Part shown: positions 14,125 through 22,837 of the stretch, one piece after another
Layout of the letters: each line of letters begins with the position of its first letter
How positions within the stretch are numbered: position 1 is the first letter of the stretch
Origin: a virus
IMG/VR virus record: IMGVR_UViG_3300021961_007393
Location: 1 to 37,580 of that record
Reading direction: 5' to 3' (one strand)
DNA length: 37,580 nt
Made by a program: the position numbers and the translations under genes
The notes under the pieces: generated by a model
What the model was told of the DNA's origin: nothing
The model's input: the letters and a program-made list of their open reading frames with translations, nothing else
Database searches by the model: none

Positions 14125-15418
14125 GCAAACTTCTCCATTTTTCTAGCACTGATCTATAATAATCAAACACTCTCTTGTTGTAGTGTGGAGGGCATCCCAC
14201 AAAGAATACATGGGAAAGCGCAAGATTAGACATAGGATAGTCTGCTGCGTTATCTAAGTGTTTGTATCCAGGATGCAATAAAATATTACCTGCAAAATAA
14301 TTACGAGTCTGGATTCTGTTATCCTCCAAGAATTGTTGCAGTTCTTCTTTCAACTTAGAGTTATCGCAAACCAATGGTACACCAAACCAAGATGGATCAG
14401 ACTTTTCTAAGTTACTAGCAACTCTAACACCTTGAACTACAGCAAACATTTCTTTGATAGTCGAAAAGTTTTCTCTGCGCTTGACATCAATTTGATCAAT
14501 CTTTTTCAATTGTTCAATACCAATTGCGCCTTGCAGATCCAGTGGCTTTAAATTGTATCCCATATTGGTGAAAAGATATTTGTGATCAATAATCCCATCA
14601 TAACCTTCCAACCACTTATCAAAACGATTGCCACATGTACCACAAGCCAAGAGGTTAGCAGAACCAACGCATCGACAATCTCTACCCCACCATGAAATAG
14701 AACGAACAGTATTAATCAATTCTTCGTCATTAGAGCAGACCATACCACCTTCGCCAGTTGTCATATGATGTGCTGGGTAGAAAGAAGTTGTCCACGAATA
14801 GTAGTAGTCGGTCAGCAACTTGCCATCCCACTTACTGCCCAATGAATCGCAATTGTCGCCAACCAATACCAAGTTATGCTTTTCCGCAATCATCCTCAGC
14901 ACATCCATGTCTGGTGGATTACCCAGCACTGGAGATACAAAGATTGCTACTGTTCTATCTGTGATTCTCGACTCAATCAAAGTTAAATCGAAATTTAATG
15001 TTGACCATTCAATATCAATGAAAGTTGGCTTCAGATTATTTTGCACAATTGGAGCAATGGTGGTTGGGAATCCAACTGGAGATACGATTACTTCATCTCC
15101 GTCTTTCCATCCCAAATGTTTCTTCAATGCAGTAACCATCGTTAAATTTGCAGATGATCCTGAGTTCACCATGTGTGCATGCTTCACGTTAAACTTGCGA
15201 CAAAATCTCCATTGAAACTTGGCTACATTTTCTCCAGAAACTAACCATTTACCAGTTAGAAATGCAGTCACACCAGCAATAACTTCATTCTCATCCCAAT
15301 AAGGTCCAGAATAAAATACATTATCTTTCTCTGGGTTAAACTCCTTTGGATTGTATGATGCATACTTAGGCATCCCATGATGCTGAATGATATCTCTAAT
15401 TAAACTTTCAATTTCCAT
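14111..15418 (-). CDS. RfbH/E1-type 4-keto-6-deoxyhexose 3-dehydrase (PMP and Fe-S)
   Basis: DegT/DnrJ/EryC1-fold enzyme of the special RfbH (E1) branch that removes the C3 hydroxyl of NDP-4-keto-6-deoxyglucose on the way to 3,6-dideoxyhexoses. The usual PLP-binding lysine is replaced by histidine in SFYPAHHMTTGEGG (His217/His218). The cysteines expected to hold a [2Fe-2S] cluster are present: Cys190 in GDNCDSLG, Cys248 and Cys250 in GRDCRC, and Cys259 (Cys262 as alternative). This closely follows the C-x57-C-x-C-x7-C spacing known for Yersinia E1; here the last gap is eight. Length 435 fits. No E3 reductase (RfbI-like) is visible, so the electron donor must come from elsewhere. It abuts rmlA. 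Confidence 0.87.
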   Translation of the reverse strand: MEIESLIRDIIQHHGMPKYASYNPKEFNPEKDNVFYSGPYWDENEVIAGVTAFLTGKWLVSGENVAKFQWRFCRKFNVKHAHMVNSGSSANLTMVTALKKHLGWKDGDEVIVSPVGFPTTIAPIVQNNLKPTFIDIEWSTLNFDLTLIESRITDRTVAIFVSPVLGNPPDMDVLRMIAEKHNLVLVGDNCDSLGSKWDGKLLTDYYYSWTTSFYPAHHMTTGEGGMVCSNDEELINTVRSISWWGRDCRCVGSANLLACGTCGNRFDKWLEGYDGIIDHKYLFTNMGYNLKPLDLQGAIGIEQLKKIDQIDVKRRENFSTIKEMFAVVQGVRVASNLEKSDPSWFGVPLVCDNSKLKEELQQFLEDNRIQTRNYFAGNILLHPGYKHLDNAADYPMSNLALSHVFFVGCPPHYNKRVFDYYRSVLEKWRSLHDIV

Positions 15419-16299
15419 TAATCCTCCAAAGAAGAAAGAAGTTTGCCATATGATGATTTACCACATAGCAATGCAGTTGTGTTTAGTTGATCTTTTGTAA
15501 TCCAATACTTATTATACGCTATTTCGTGCGGAGAGCCAACCAAAACTTCCTGATGTTTTTGTATAGTTTGTACAAAGTTAGACGCTTCAATTAATGAATC
15601 TGGTGTACCAGTATCAAACCAAACCACTCCGCGCCACAGTTTAATTCCTGTTAGATCACCAGTCTCCATGTAAGTCTTCAATAGATCAGTGATTTCTAAT
15701 TCACCTCGGTTAGAGGGTTTCAATTTACGAATCCTATCCAACACATTTTTTGGGAAGAAATACAATCCAGTGATTGCAAGATTGCTCTTTGGATGTTCTG
15801 GTTTCTCTTCAATAGACATCACACCACCCTGATCTGAAAGTTCTGCGACACCGAATCGTTCAGGATCGTGAACCTTAGTCAAGAAACAATATGCGCGTTC
15901 TTGATCGTCGTAATGTGCTTCATGTAACAACTCACTCATGCCCGCACCATAGAAAATATTGTCACCTAGAACTAAGGCATAGCGATCATAACCACCAAGG
16001 AATTGTTCGTTTACAATATTGAATGCATCAGCGATACCTGCTGGATAATCCTGAGTAGCAAACATCACTTTAATACCCAGAGTGTTCTCTGAGTCATAGA
16101 ATAATTCCTCAAAGATTGGCTTCTCTTTTGGATTAGTTATAATCAAGAATTCGCGAACGCCAGCCAGCATTAGCGTTGATATAGGATAATATATTAAAGG
16201 CTTGTCGTAGATTGGCAATACTTGTTTGGTTGTTACAAGTGTTGCTGGGAACAAACGACTAGACTTGCCTCCAGCTAGGATGACACCGAGGGTCTGCAT
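15418..16299 (-). CDS. rmlA: Glucose-1-phosphate thymidylyltransferase, RmlA-like
   Basis: First enzyme of dTDP-sugar synthesis: dTTP plus glucose-1-phosphate give dTDP-glucose. The 293-residue protein shows LGVILAGGKSSRLFPAT (the nucleotide-binding loop, with GGKSSR in place of the usual GGxGTR), KQVLPIYDKPLIYYP, LVLGDNIFYG, SIEEKPEHPKSNLAITGLYF and RGELEITDL. The length is that of the family. It overlaps rmlB by 25 bases and shares one base with the next gene. The altered glycine loop is worth noting but occurs in other family members. Confidence 0.92.
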   Translation of the reverse strand: MQTLGVILAGGKSSRLFPATLVTTKQVLPIYDKPLIYYPISTLMLAGVREFLIITNPKEKPIFEELFYDSENTLGIKVMFATQDYPAGIADAFNIVNEQFLGGYDRYALVLGDNIFYGAGMSELLHEAHYDDQERAYCFLTKVHDPERFGVAELSDQGGVMSIEEKPEHPKSNLAITGLYFFPKNVLDRIRKLKPSNRGELEITDLLKTYMETGDLTGIKLWRGVVWFDTGTPDSLIEASNFVQTIQKHQEVLVGSPHEIAYNKYWITKDQLNTTALLCGKSSYGKLLSSLED

Positions 16300-17243
16300 A
16301 GTTCAAGCCACTCCATATTCTGTCGATACCACTGAATGGTTTTCTCCATACCAGGGATTAGACTGGTAGTTGGTTTCCATCCAAGTTCTAGATGTATCTT
16401 ATCATAAGAAACATCATACCTAAAATCATGACCTTTGCGATCAGTTACAAATTCAATCTTTGATGCCGAGCGGCACATGTCAATGATTAGATTGGCAAGG
16501 AATAGATTATTCACCTGACATCCACCGCCAATGTTATATTTATGTCCTGTGCGACCACGCTCAATTACGTCAATGATGGCTTGGCAGTGATCTTCAACGT
16601 ACAGCCAGTCGCGAATATTATGACCCTTGCCATAGACAGGGATAGGTTCATTCTTCAATGCTTTACGAATTACAGTTGGCACAAACTTCTCTGCATGCTG
16701 ATAAGCACCATAGTTGTTTGAGCAGTTGGTGATTACAGTATCCAAAGCATGCGTATGATGATATGCCATTACAAAGTGATCTGATGCAGCCTTGGAAGCA
16801 GAGTATGGACTGCGCGGATCATATGCAGTGGTTTCGCTGAACGCTGGATCAGATGAACTCAGCGAGCCATATACTTCGTCGGTTGAAACATGCACAAAGC
16901 GAATGCTTGGATCAACAGCCAATACGCAATCAAGTAGATTGACAGTGCCTAACACATTGCTGTATACGAATGGCTTAGAGTCACGAATGGAATTATCCAC
17001 ATGACTTTCAGCAGCAAAGTTTACAATGGTCTTTGGGCGAAAGTTGCGTATCAGCGGTTCAACGAACTCGCGCGATGCAATGTTACCAACAGCGATAACT
17101 GCCCCTGTACCTTCTATGTTTTGTTTATTGGCTGCATAGGTCAGCGCATCCAGCACCATGATTCGATCATCGTATAGACTTGCATAACGACGAACAAAAT
17201 TACTACCAATGAAACCACATCCACCCGTCACCAATATAGACAT
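16275..17243 (-). CDS. rmlB: dTDP-glucose 4,6-dehydratase, RmlB-like
   Basis: Short-chain dehydrogenase family enzyme that converts dTDP-glucose to dTDP-4-keto-6-deoxyglucose with bound NAD. Visible signatures in the 322-residue protein: ILVTGGCGFIGSNFVRRY at the N-terminus, FAAESHVDNSI, VSTDEVYGSL with the catalytic Thr-Asp-Glu, and YSASKAASDHFV with Tyr-x-x-x-Lys. The product is the branch point for both RmlC/RmlD (rhamnose) and possibly the RfbH-like enzyme downstream. It is the first gene of the sugar cassette and lies 11 bases after the unknown gene upstream. Confidence 0.93.
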   Translation of the reverse strand: MSILVTGGCGFIGSNFVRRYASLYDDRIMVLDALTYAANKQNIEGTGAVIAVGNIASREFVEPLIRNFRPKTIVNFAAESHVDNSIRDSKPFVYSNVLGTVNLLDCVLAVDPSIRFVHVSTDEVYGSLSSSDPAFSETTAYDPRSPYSASKAASDHFVMAYHHTHALDTVITNCSNNYGAYQHAEKFVPTVIRKALKNEPIPVYGKGHNIRDWLYVEDHCQAIIDVIERGRTGHKYNIGGGCQVNNLFLANLIIDMCRSASKIEFVTDRKGHDFRYDVSYDKIHLELGWKPTTSLIPGMEKTIQWYRQNMEWLELCRPSVSS

Positions 17244-17254
17244 AAATTACCTCA

Positions 17255-18460
17255 TTATTTTGCTATTATATATTTACCTGAATTGGGAGAACTAGAAGAT
17301 GCAGCGGATACAAATGCTTTAATCAGTTTAGTGGATTTTCCAGTTCTACGATTTTTCTCCAGATAATCTTGTATTTTTTTGTTCACTATATCTGCAAAAT
17401 ATTTTTTACTGACTTCTTCTCTAATAGCACGATATCTATCTGGGTGAGATGATTTTGTGATTCCTTCAGTTTTCTTTTTGAATTCATCTGCAAATTGTGC
17501 TTTAGATTTCTTCATTGTTGATTCTAAAGAAGAAGCGAAAGATGCATCAACTTTTTTTATAGTATCTATTATTTTATTACCAGATAAAGATCCGCCACGA
17601 GCTTCTTTAAGTCTTATTTCAAGTTTATATGTGCCACCGCTGTTAGTGCTAGTAGAAGCATCATGTCTGAAAACAAGATCTTTAGATTTATCTGTTTCAC
17701 TTATTCTAACTATTAGAGATCTATTATCTTGTTTAGATCCACCAATTCCAGCATACACATATGGAATTACTTTTTTGCTACTATCAAAATTCACTTTCTC
17801 TATAGTAACATCTCCAGGTTGCTTCTTCAGAGATAGTGGTAATAAATCTCCACTCTCAATTAAATCAGAAATTAATTCATTCAATTCATCAAATGTTATA
17901 GATTTTGTTTTATTTAATTTAGTGACAGATGCTGATATAACTGTTTTACCATTAGTTGACGCAAAGTAGATATCTGCTGGGCTCCATTTGTTAATATCAC
18001 CGAATGCCTTTGCATTACCAACTGATTCTTTTAATGCTTTGTTAGCGGCAGAAAACAACTTGAATATATTACCCATCACCTCTTCATCACCACGAACATA
18101 AATTATGTTAGACCAATTCACATTCTTTATTTTAGAAAATTTTGCACTGATTGAACTAACCTCAGATATCATTTTCTTAGCAATATTGATCGAAGAATGA
18201 AACCAAGTTTTATCGTTTTGCAAAAAAGTTTCAATATCTTTTAAACTGACGCCTGGTGTATTTACATTTTTATCGTATGCTTTTTTTATTATTTGATAAA
18301 TATTCTCGTTACCCTTTGGTTCATATTTTGTCATGAATTCTTCATATGTCTTATATACGGATTTATCAAAAACCTTTAGAGTTTCTTTTTCACCCAAATA
18401 ATCGGCTAAAGAACAAAACAACGCTTGAGCTGCTTCTTGTAATGCTGTTTTATCTGCCAT
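17255..18460 (-). CDS. AT-rich gene of unknown function (401 residues)
   Basis: No family recognised with confidence. The protein is soluble-looking and Lys/Ser-rich, with helical N- and C-terminal parts and a central region with INKWSPADIYFAS, a tryptophan motif I recall in other uncharacterised phage proteins. No signal peptide, membrane helix or catalytic signature is seen. Codon use is visibly AT-richer than in the helicase gene 3 bases upstream and the rmlB gene downstream, which suggests a more recent arrival. The position between replication and sugar genes gives no clear hint of its job. Confidence 0.6.
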   Translation of the reverse strand: MADKTALQEAAQALFCSLADYLGEKETLKVFDKSVYKTYEEFMTKYEPKGNENIYQIIKKAYDKNVNTPGVSLKDIETFLQNDKTWFHSSINIAKKMISEVSSISAKFSKIKNVNWSNIIYVRGDEEVMGNIFKLFSAANKALKESVGNAKAFGDINKWSPADIYFASTNGKTVISASVTKLNKTKSITFDELNELISDLIESGDLLPLSLKKQPGDVTIEKVNFDSSKKVIPYVYAGIGGSKQDNRSLIVRISETDKSKDLVFRHDASTSTNSGGTYKLEIRLKEARGGSLSGNKIIDTIKKVDASFASSLESTMKKSKAQFADEFKKKTEGITKSSHPDRYRAIREEVSKKYFADIVNKKIQDYLEKNRRTGKSTKLIKAFVSAASSSSPNSGKYIIAK

Positions 18461-18462
18461 CT

Positions 18463-19830
18463 TTACACCTTGAGTCCGCTAAACTTTGACTTGCTTGTTT
18501 TTGATTCAAAGGTTTGACCAGAGTCAACGATTTCTGTTTGAGCAGTTTGTTCCAGATCAAACAACTTCATCTTGGCTCGATCAATACCTATCGTGAACCT
18601 TTTATTTAGCGTCGGATCATTGTAGCGATTCTTCAGCTGCTTGACAAGTAATTGACCTAGATTCTCCAGTTCCTCAGTCGAAACCAGCGCAAACATCAGG
18701 TCAGCAGTCGCAGGTAGACCGAAAGACTCAGAAGTATCTTCAAGTCCAGGATCAGAGTTACTGAAACCAGATCTGGTAGTCTGAGTGGCAGTGACTAGAG
18801 GAACATTGAATTCTACCGCAAGACCACGCAGTTCTTCGGCGATAGCCTTGATGTAAGTATATGAGTTGACATTTGCGCCAGCCTTGATACGAGCAGAGGC
18901 ACAGATGTTTAGATAGTCAATGAAGATTATATCAGGCTTGAACTTCTTCTTCAATGCCAGATCATTCAACAGAGCACGAAAGTGATTTGGATTCGCTGAC
19001 GCAGTTGGATACTCTTTAATGATCAATTTGCCCTTGACCTTTTCTTGCAGTTTCTTCATGCGCTTCTCATACATATCCTTCGGAATCTGCATGAGATCGT
19101 CCACAGTCACGTTGAGTAGATTGGCGTCGATTCTTTCAGCGATGCGCTCTTCAGCCATTTCAAGAGAGATGTATAAAACATTGAAGTTCTGCATCAACGA
19201 AGCAGCAGCCACGTGACACATGAACAAAGACTTACCAACACCTGTACCAGCAAGTGCGACGGTCAGCGATTTCTTCGGGAGACCGCCTCTCGTAATTTTG
19301 TTGAAATATTCGAGATCGAACGGGACGCGCTTTTCCACACGATGATAGTAGTCGTAACGATTAGAAAATTGATCAACATAGTCATGACCAATATTGGGAT
19401 CGAAAGACACAGCCAGAGCATCAGTAAGGATAGCAGGAATAGATCCCTTAGTGCGCGTAGAATCTTTCCCATCCAAGATTCCGATAGAGTCCATGATAGC
19501 CAAGTAAACTGCGCGCTCTTGGCAAAACTTTTCGGTCTCATCCAATAGCCATGCAGTATCTGGCTCCACCACTCCTTTGGAAATTGCATCGACTATCTCC
19601 CGACACGACTTATGTTCGTGTTCAGTCAGGTCGCTTCTGTCTTCCAGAAGGAGATTTAGTGCGCTTGGACTTGGTGGGTTGTTGTACTTTAGGAAGTATT
19701 TTTGTATCTCTTGAAACAGTTTTCTTTCTGGGCTTTCTCTTAGATACTCGCTTTTGAGGTACGGCAGAGACTTCCGTAGAAACTGGTCGTTCTTCATCAA
19801 GTTCAACAATATTAGCATCTCTGTCTTCAT
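18463..19830 (-). CDS. 41: Replicative DNA helicase, T4 gp41-like
   Basis: DnaB/RecA-fold hexameric helicase that unwinds the fork and works with primase gp61. The 455-residue protein has Walker A AGTGVGKS (194-201), Walker B IIFIDYLNI near 297-305, and the motif VTATQTTRSGF typical of DnaB-type enzymes. The N-terminal helical region ([13 protein letters not shown]) lines up from memory with the start of T4 gp41, which supports the start at 19830 (or the in-frame ATG at 19818). This means the first 209 bases also encode, in another frame, the basic tail of the preceding gene product. Confidence 0.93.
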   Translation of the reverse strand: MKTEMLILLNLMKNDQFLRKSLPYLKSEYLRESPERKLFQEIQKYFLKYNNPPSPSALNLLLEDRSDLTEHEHKSCREIVDAISKGVVEPDTAWLLDETEKFCQERAVYLAIMDSIGILDGKDSTRTKGSIPAILTDALAVSFDPNIGHDYVDQFSNRYDYYHRVEKRVPFDLEYFNKITRGGLPKKSLTVALAGTGVGKSLFMCHVAAASLMQNFNVLYISLEMAEERIAERIDANLLNVTVDDLMQIPKDMYEKRMKKLQEKVKGKLIIKEYPTASANPNHFRALLNDLALKKKFKPDIIFIDYLNICASARIKAGANVNSYTYIKAIAEELRGLAVEFNVPLVTATQTTRSGFSNSDPGLEDTSESFGLPATADLMFALVSTEELENLGQLLVKQLKNRYNDPTLNKRFTIGIDRAKMKLFDLEQTAQTEIVDSGQTFESKTSKSKFSGLKV

Positions 19831-20191
19831 TGAAAAAATCCTTAACCTCTACCTTCTCTACAGCCTTTAAGAAAATCAAACGCACAATGTTAGTAACTAA
19901 TCTATTGAATTTATCAGTTGTCACATCAGCATTAAATCGATTATACATAATTTGTGTTGAGAAGTCAATCATACCACAACCATCTTGTATCTCAGAAACT
20001 TTCATATCAACGATTTCAACTACAACGCCATTGAATGGTTTCTTTAATATTTCAATTACAAGATTACCCCTACCACTTGGCACTTCCTTGCTGTATTTAA
20101 AATGCTTATCTTCAAGGATGGTTTTTTCAGCCCACCAAAATTGTAACGTAGCAATTTTATTCTTCAGCATTGTTGTTATTGATTTGACCAT
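19622..20191 (-). CDS. Conserved protein between uvsX and gene 41, with basic tail overlapping gene 41
   Basis: A 189-residue protein. The first 125 residues are a compact domain ([57 protein letters not shown]) that I recall as conserved beside uvsX in T4-like aquatic phages. The last 60 residues are extremely rich in Lys, Arg, Ser and Pro and probably disordered. The start at 20191 is clear: AAGGAG lies 7 bases upstream; this overlaps uvsX by 35 bases. The tail is read out of frame through 209 bases of the helicase gene, an unusually long overlap. A DNA- or RNA-binding accessory factor is possible. Confidence 0.72.
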   Translation of the reverse strand: MVKSITTMLKNKIATLQFWWAEKTILEDKHFKYSKEVPSGRGNLVIEILKKPFNGVVVEIVDMKVSEIQDGCGMIDFSTQIMYNRFNADVTTDKFNRLVTNIVRLIFLKAVEKVEVKDFFNEDRDANIVELDEERPVSTEVSAVPQKRVSKRKPRKKTVSRDTKILPKVQQPTKSKRTKSPSGRQKRPD

Positions 20192-21191
20192 AGAGGAACT
20201 CCTTCTTACATACTTCATCGATTTGTTGTAGTAACTCTTCAGAGAAAAACTTTTCTGGATTCTTTATGATGGCGTTTTCAAATGCTTTTGTGCCATCTGC
20301 GAACTCATATTTATTCGAGACCTTCTTTACCAGACCAGCATCTTCAGCGATCTGTAGTAGACCAAAGTATTTATCCAGACCACGATCGAAGTACAGGAGA
20401 GTTTCAACCTTCTTGTTTTCGATAGTTTGGCGAGACTTCTGCAGTTTAGTGGTGATGATGTTACCAACATGCTCATCGCCTTGCTTCTGCTTCTTCTTGC
20501 TGAGGAAGATAATGGTAGATGCAGCATACTCAAGACCTGAGCCACCACCCATCTTCTTAGTGGGAATGTAAGAACCAACAACGTCATACACGTGATTGGT
20601 GATCAACATCGGAACCTTGGCTCGACCAAGTTTCAATGTCAACACACGGAATGCACCACGAATCAACTGAGCGCGAGTCATATCGCGAGTGTCCTTACCC
20701 TCTGCCATGTCATTGACTTCTTTCTCAGTTGACAACATACCCAGTGAGTCAAGCACCATTAGCAATGGCTTACGATCCTTCTCATCTTCTTCCAGATAAG
20801 CATCCAGCACCTTGACTGCTTGAGTGCGGAACTCTTGAATGGTAGTCACTGGAACCAGAAACATACGCTCAGTATCAACTCCGCGAGACTCCATCATCTG
20901 CTTGGTGACAGCTGACTCAGACTCAAAGTAAAACACACCACCCTCTGGATTATCTTCCAGGAACTGCTTGGCTACATTCAGAGCGTAGAACGTCTTACCA
21001 GTTGATGGTTCACCTGCCAACGCAGTGACCTTGTTGTTTGGCATACCACCAAAGACTGAACCAGAAAGCAACGCATTCAGCGCATAACTTCCAGTATTAG
21101 TGTAACCTGTAATGTCAGCGTCTGTACCGTCAGCGACAGCAGATGCAAAATCATTACCAGTTTCTTTCAAAAGATTTTTAAACAAACTCAT
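20157..21191 (-). CDS. uvsX: UvsX recombinase (RecA-like)
   Basis: Strand-exchange protein for recombination-dependent replication and repair. The 344-residue protein has Walker A GEPSTGKT (60-67), Walker [12 protein letters not shown] (143-153) and the RecA-like core; T4 UvsX is somewhat longer (391). GAGG stands 7 bases before the ATG at 21191, which also excludes an upstream in-frame ATG at 21236. An exact consensus sigma70 promoter lies about 130 bases upstream inside the previous gene. The gene overlaps the next by 35 bases. Confidence 0.94.
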   Translation of the reverse strand: MSLFKNLLKETGNDFASAVADGTDADITGYTNTGSYALNALLSGSVFGGMPNNKVTALAGEPSTGKTFYALNVAKQFLEDNPEGGVFYFESESAVTKQMMESRGVDTERMFLVPVTTIQEFRTQAVKVLDAYLEEDEKDRKPLLMVLDSLGMLSTEKEVNDMAEGKDTRDMTRAQLIRGAFRVLTLKLGRAKVPMLITNHVYDVVGSYIPTKKMGGGSGLEYAASTIIFLSKKKQKQGDEHVGNIITTKLQKSRQTIENKKVETLLYFDRGLDKYFGLLQIAEDAGLVKKVSNKYEFADGTKAFENAIIKNPEKFFSEELLQQIDEVCKKEFLYGQINNNNAEE

Positions 21192-21192
21192 A

Positions 21193-22140
21193 TTATTTCC
21201 TCTTGTACCAAGGCATCCAAACACTTTTATGATCAACTACATTTTCATCAACTGGTTTTATGTTATGATCATTACCCATAATAAAATTATAGGTATCACT
21301 ATCATCATTCCCATCAGTATCATTATACTCTGTATTGACTGGTTTGTCAATTTCTTTGGTTCTTGCTAACAGAGATACGTTTGCAGCCAATAATAGAAAT
21401 ACAGCAAGTGGATCAAATACAAGCACAAGTAGAATGATTACAGCACGAACAGCACTGTCAAAATGATCTTTGGCTTCTTCTCCGTAGATAAGTTCAGCAA
21501 TGTATTTCAGAGGACCAACCTCAATTTCTATCTTGCGTAATTCAGTATTCAGTTTGGTCTTTTCTTCTTGATTGCTTATCACTTCTAGATTATATACATC
21601 TATCTTATTCTGCGCGGTTTGTATTTGAGTTGCGTACAGATCTCTCTCAGCCTGTTGTTCTCTGCGTAATCTAATTCCTTGGGCTGCATCAGTGCTGGAA
21701 AGAATACCCATGCGTGCAGTTACCTGAGCATCTAATTGTACAATGGCAGCTCTAGCAGTTTCAACATTTTTCTTTTCAGCATCAATGGCTTCTAATCTAG
21801 AATCAATCTTTGTTTGTATCAGTTCAACCTTGGCTGATAGATCACCTGTTGGAGTAGATGATTCTATGTGCGCTTTGGAAAGAAATCCAAAGATACCCAT
21901 AGAGGTGATGAACATAAGTACGAAAACTGCAGCACTTAAATAGTATTTGAGAAATCTCGGAGCTGTATCCCAACATCTATACAACCATGATGCAGCAACC
22001 AGTTTGGCGAACTCAAGCGTAACACCCATAGCAACAATAGCAACCATTGCACCAGGAAATATTGCGATGAGACCAATAATTGAGTAATATGCTGCTACAG
22101 AAGATAGCATGAATCCTGCAAGAAATAATAGAAATATCAT
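21193..22140 (-). CDS. Membrane protein with long periplasmic or cytoplasmic coiled coil
   Basis: A 315-residue protein with three hydrophobic segments at the N-terminus (about residues 1-20, 22-40 and 65-86), a coiled coil of about 130 residues ([18 protein letters not shown] to [10 protein letters not shown]), a fourth hydrophobic segment (about 234-256, [21 protein letters not shown]) and a charged tail. The stretch [19 protein letters not shown] is distinctive and recalls an unnamed family in aquatic T4-like phages. It lies directly upstream of uvsX (one base gap) and carries the uvsX promoter. A role in anchoring replication or DNA to the membrane is only a guess. Confidence 0.7.
   Translation of the reverse strand: MIFLLFLAGFMLSSVAAYYSIIGLIAIFPGAMVAIVAMGVTLEFAKLVAASWLYRCWDTAPRFLKYYLSAAVFVLMFITSMGIFGFLSKAHIESSTPTGDLSAKVELIQTKIDSRLEAIDAEKKNVETARAAIVQLDAQVTARMGILSSTDAAQGIRLRREQQAERDLYATQIQTAQNKIDVYNLEVISNQEEKTKLNTELRKIEIEVGPLKYIAELIYGEEAKDHFDSAVRAVIILLVLVFDPLAVFLLLAANVSLLARTKEIDKPVNTEYNDTDGNDDSDTYNFIMGNDHNIKPVDENVVDHKSVWMPWYKRK
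21322..21350 (-). promoter_or_regulatory. Consensus sigma70 promoter for uvsX
   Basis: TTGACA and TATAAT with a 17-base spacer on the minus strand, inside the 3' part of the membrane-protein gene. The predicted start near 21315 leaves a leader of about 124 bases before uvsX. Confidence 0.75.
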
Positions 22141-22150
22141 AGTATATTTC

Positions 22151-22837
22151 TCAATTTACTATACCTCTCAATTCATATTCTTGCCAAATCTGTGCACCAA
22201 GTTCAGCATCTTTTCTAGTTACTTCTCTAAATCTTCTGTCTGACCTGATTGTAGTTGACATCTTAGTTCTGAATTCAGCATTGTGTGTTGCTAAATTCTG
22301 TTTCTTGTTTTTCATACACATACCAAATAGGAAGGTGTCTCCGCGATGAATTTTTAATTGCTCAGGAATTATTGTGTAGTTTTTTTTATGTATACCAAAT
22401 GTGATTGCACACTTATGTCTAGGTTGTGGTATTGGTTTAAATGATATATTCTTACTAGGTGTTTCTCTCAATACATAGTTACCAGAAATCGACTCGAGCA
22501 CACTTTCTGGGCTTGCAACTATCATACCATTATCTTCAGTTATGACATCATGAATTGCATCAATTAGAGTGATTGTGAATGATGCGTCGTCATTAATAAA
22601 CATTAACTTATCATACTTAGCAACTTCATAACCGCGATTCCATGCAGGATTACAGTATATGTTTTCGCCAAATGTGAGATAAGTCACCTTGGATAAGGAA
22701 CAAGTGTTCTCATTCTTATGACTTGGGTCGTTGTCAATAATAATAATCTCGCCAATTAATTCATGCTCATTCAATTTTGGAAGCATTACATTTATTTCTT
22801 GTGCTTTCCACATTGTAGGGGTTATGACAGTAATCAT
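22151..22837 (-). CDS. Glycosyltransferase family 2-like protein
   Basis: A 228-residue GT-A-fold enzyme candidate. It opens MITVITPTMWKAQ, has the strand IGEIIIIDNDPS, then NPAWNRGYEVAKYDKLMFINDDASF, where Asn-Asp-Asp takes the place of the metal-binding DxD motif. No membrane segment is seen, so it would act on a cytoplasmic acceptor. The start at 22837 overlaps the polymerase stop by 4 bases (ATGA); longer readings run into polymerase sequence in another frame. Transfer of a sugar to phage DNA, a protein or a glycan cannot be told apart from sequence. Confidence 0.72.
   Translation of the reverse strand: MITVITPTMWKAQEINVMLPKLNEHELIGEIIIIDNDPSHKNENTCSLSKVTYLTFGENIYCNPAWNRGYEVAKYDKLMFINDDASFTITLIDAIHDVITEDNGMIVASPESVLESISGNYVLRETPSKNISFKPIPQPRHKCAITFGIHKKNYTIIPEQLKIHRGDTFLFGMCMKNKKQNLATHNAEFRTKMSTTIRSDRRFREVTRKDAELGAQIWQEYELRGIVN

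Noticed and set aside
15418-16299. Unusual GGKSSR loop in RmlA as a sign of inactivity
   Set aside because: Other known family members vary at these positions and all remaining motifs are intact.
16536-16546. CATAAATA-like late promoter inside rmlB
   Set aside because: One base differs from the TATAAATA core and it lies in the middle of a coding region with no start codon nearby.
17457-17969. Plus-strand open frame of 170 codons
   Set aside because: Antisense shadow of the AT-rich unknown gene; low-complexity hydrophobic composition and no ribosome-binding site noted.
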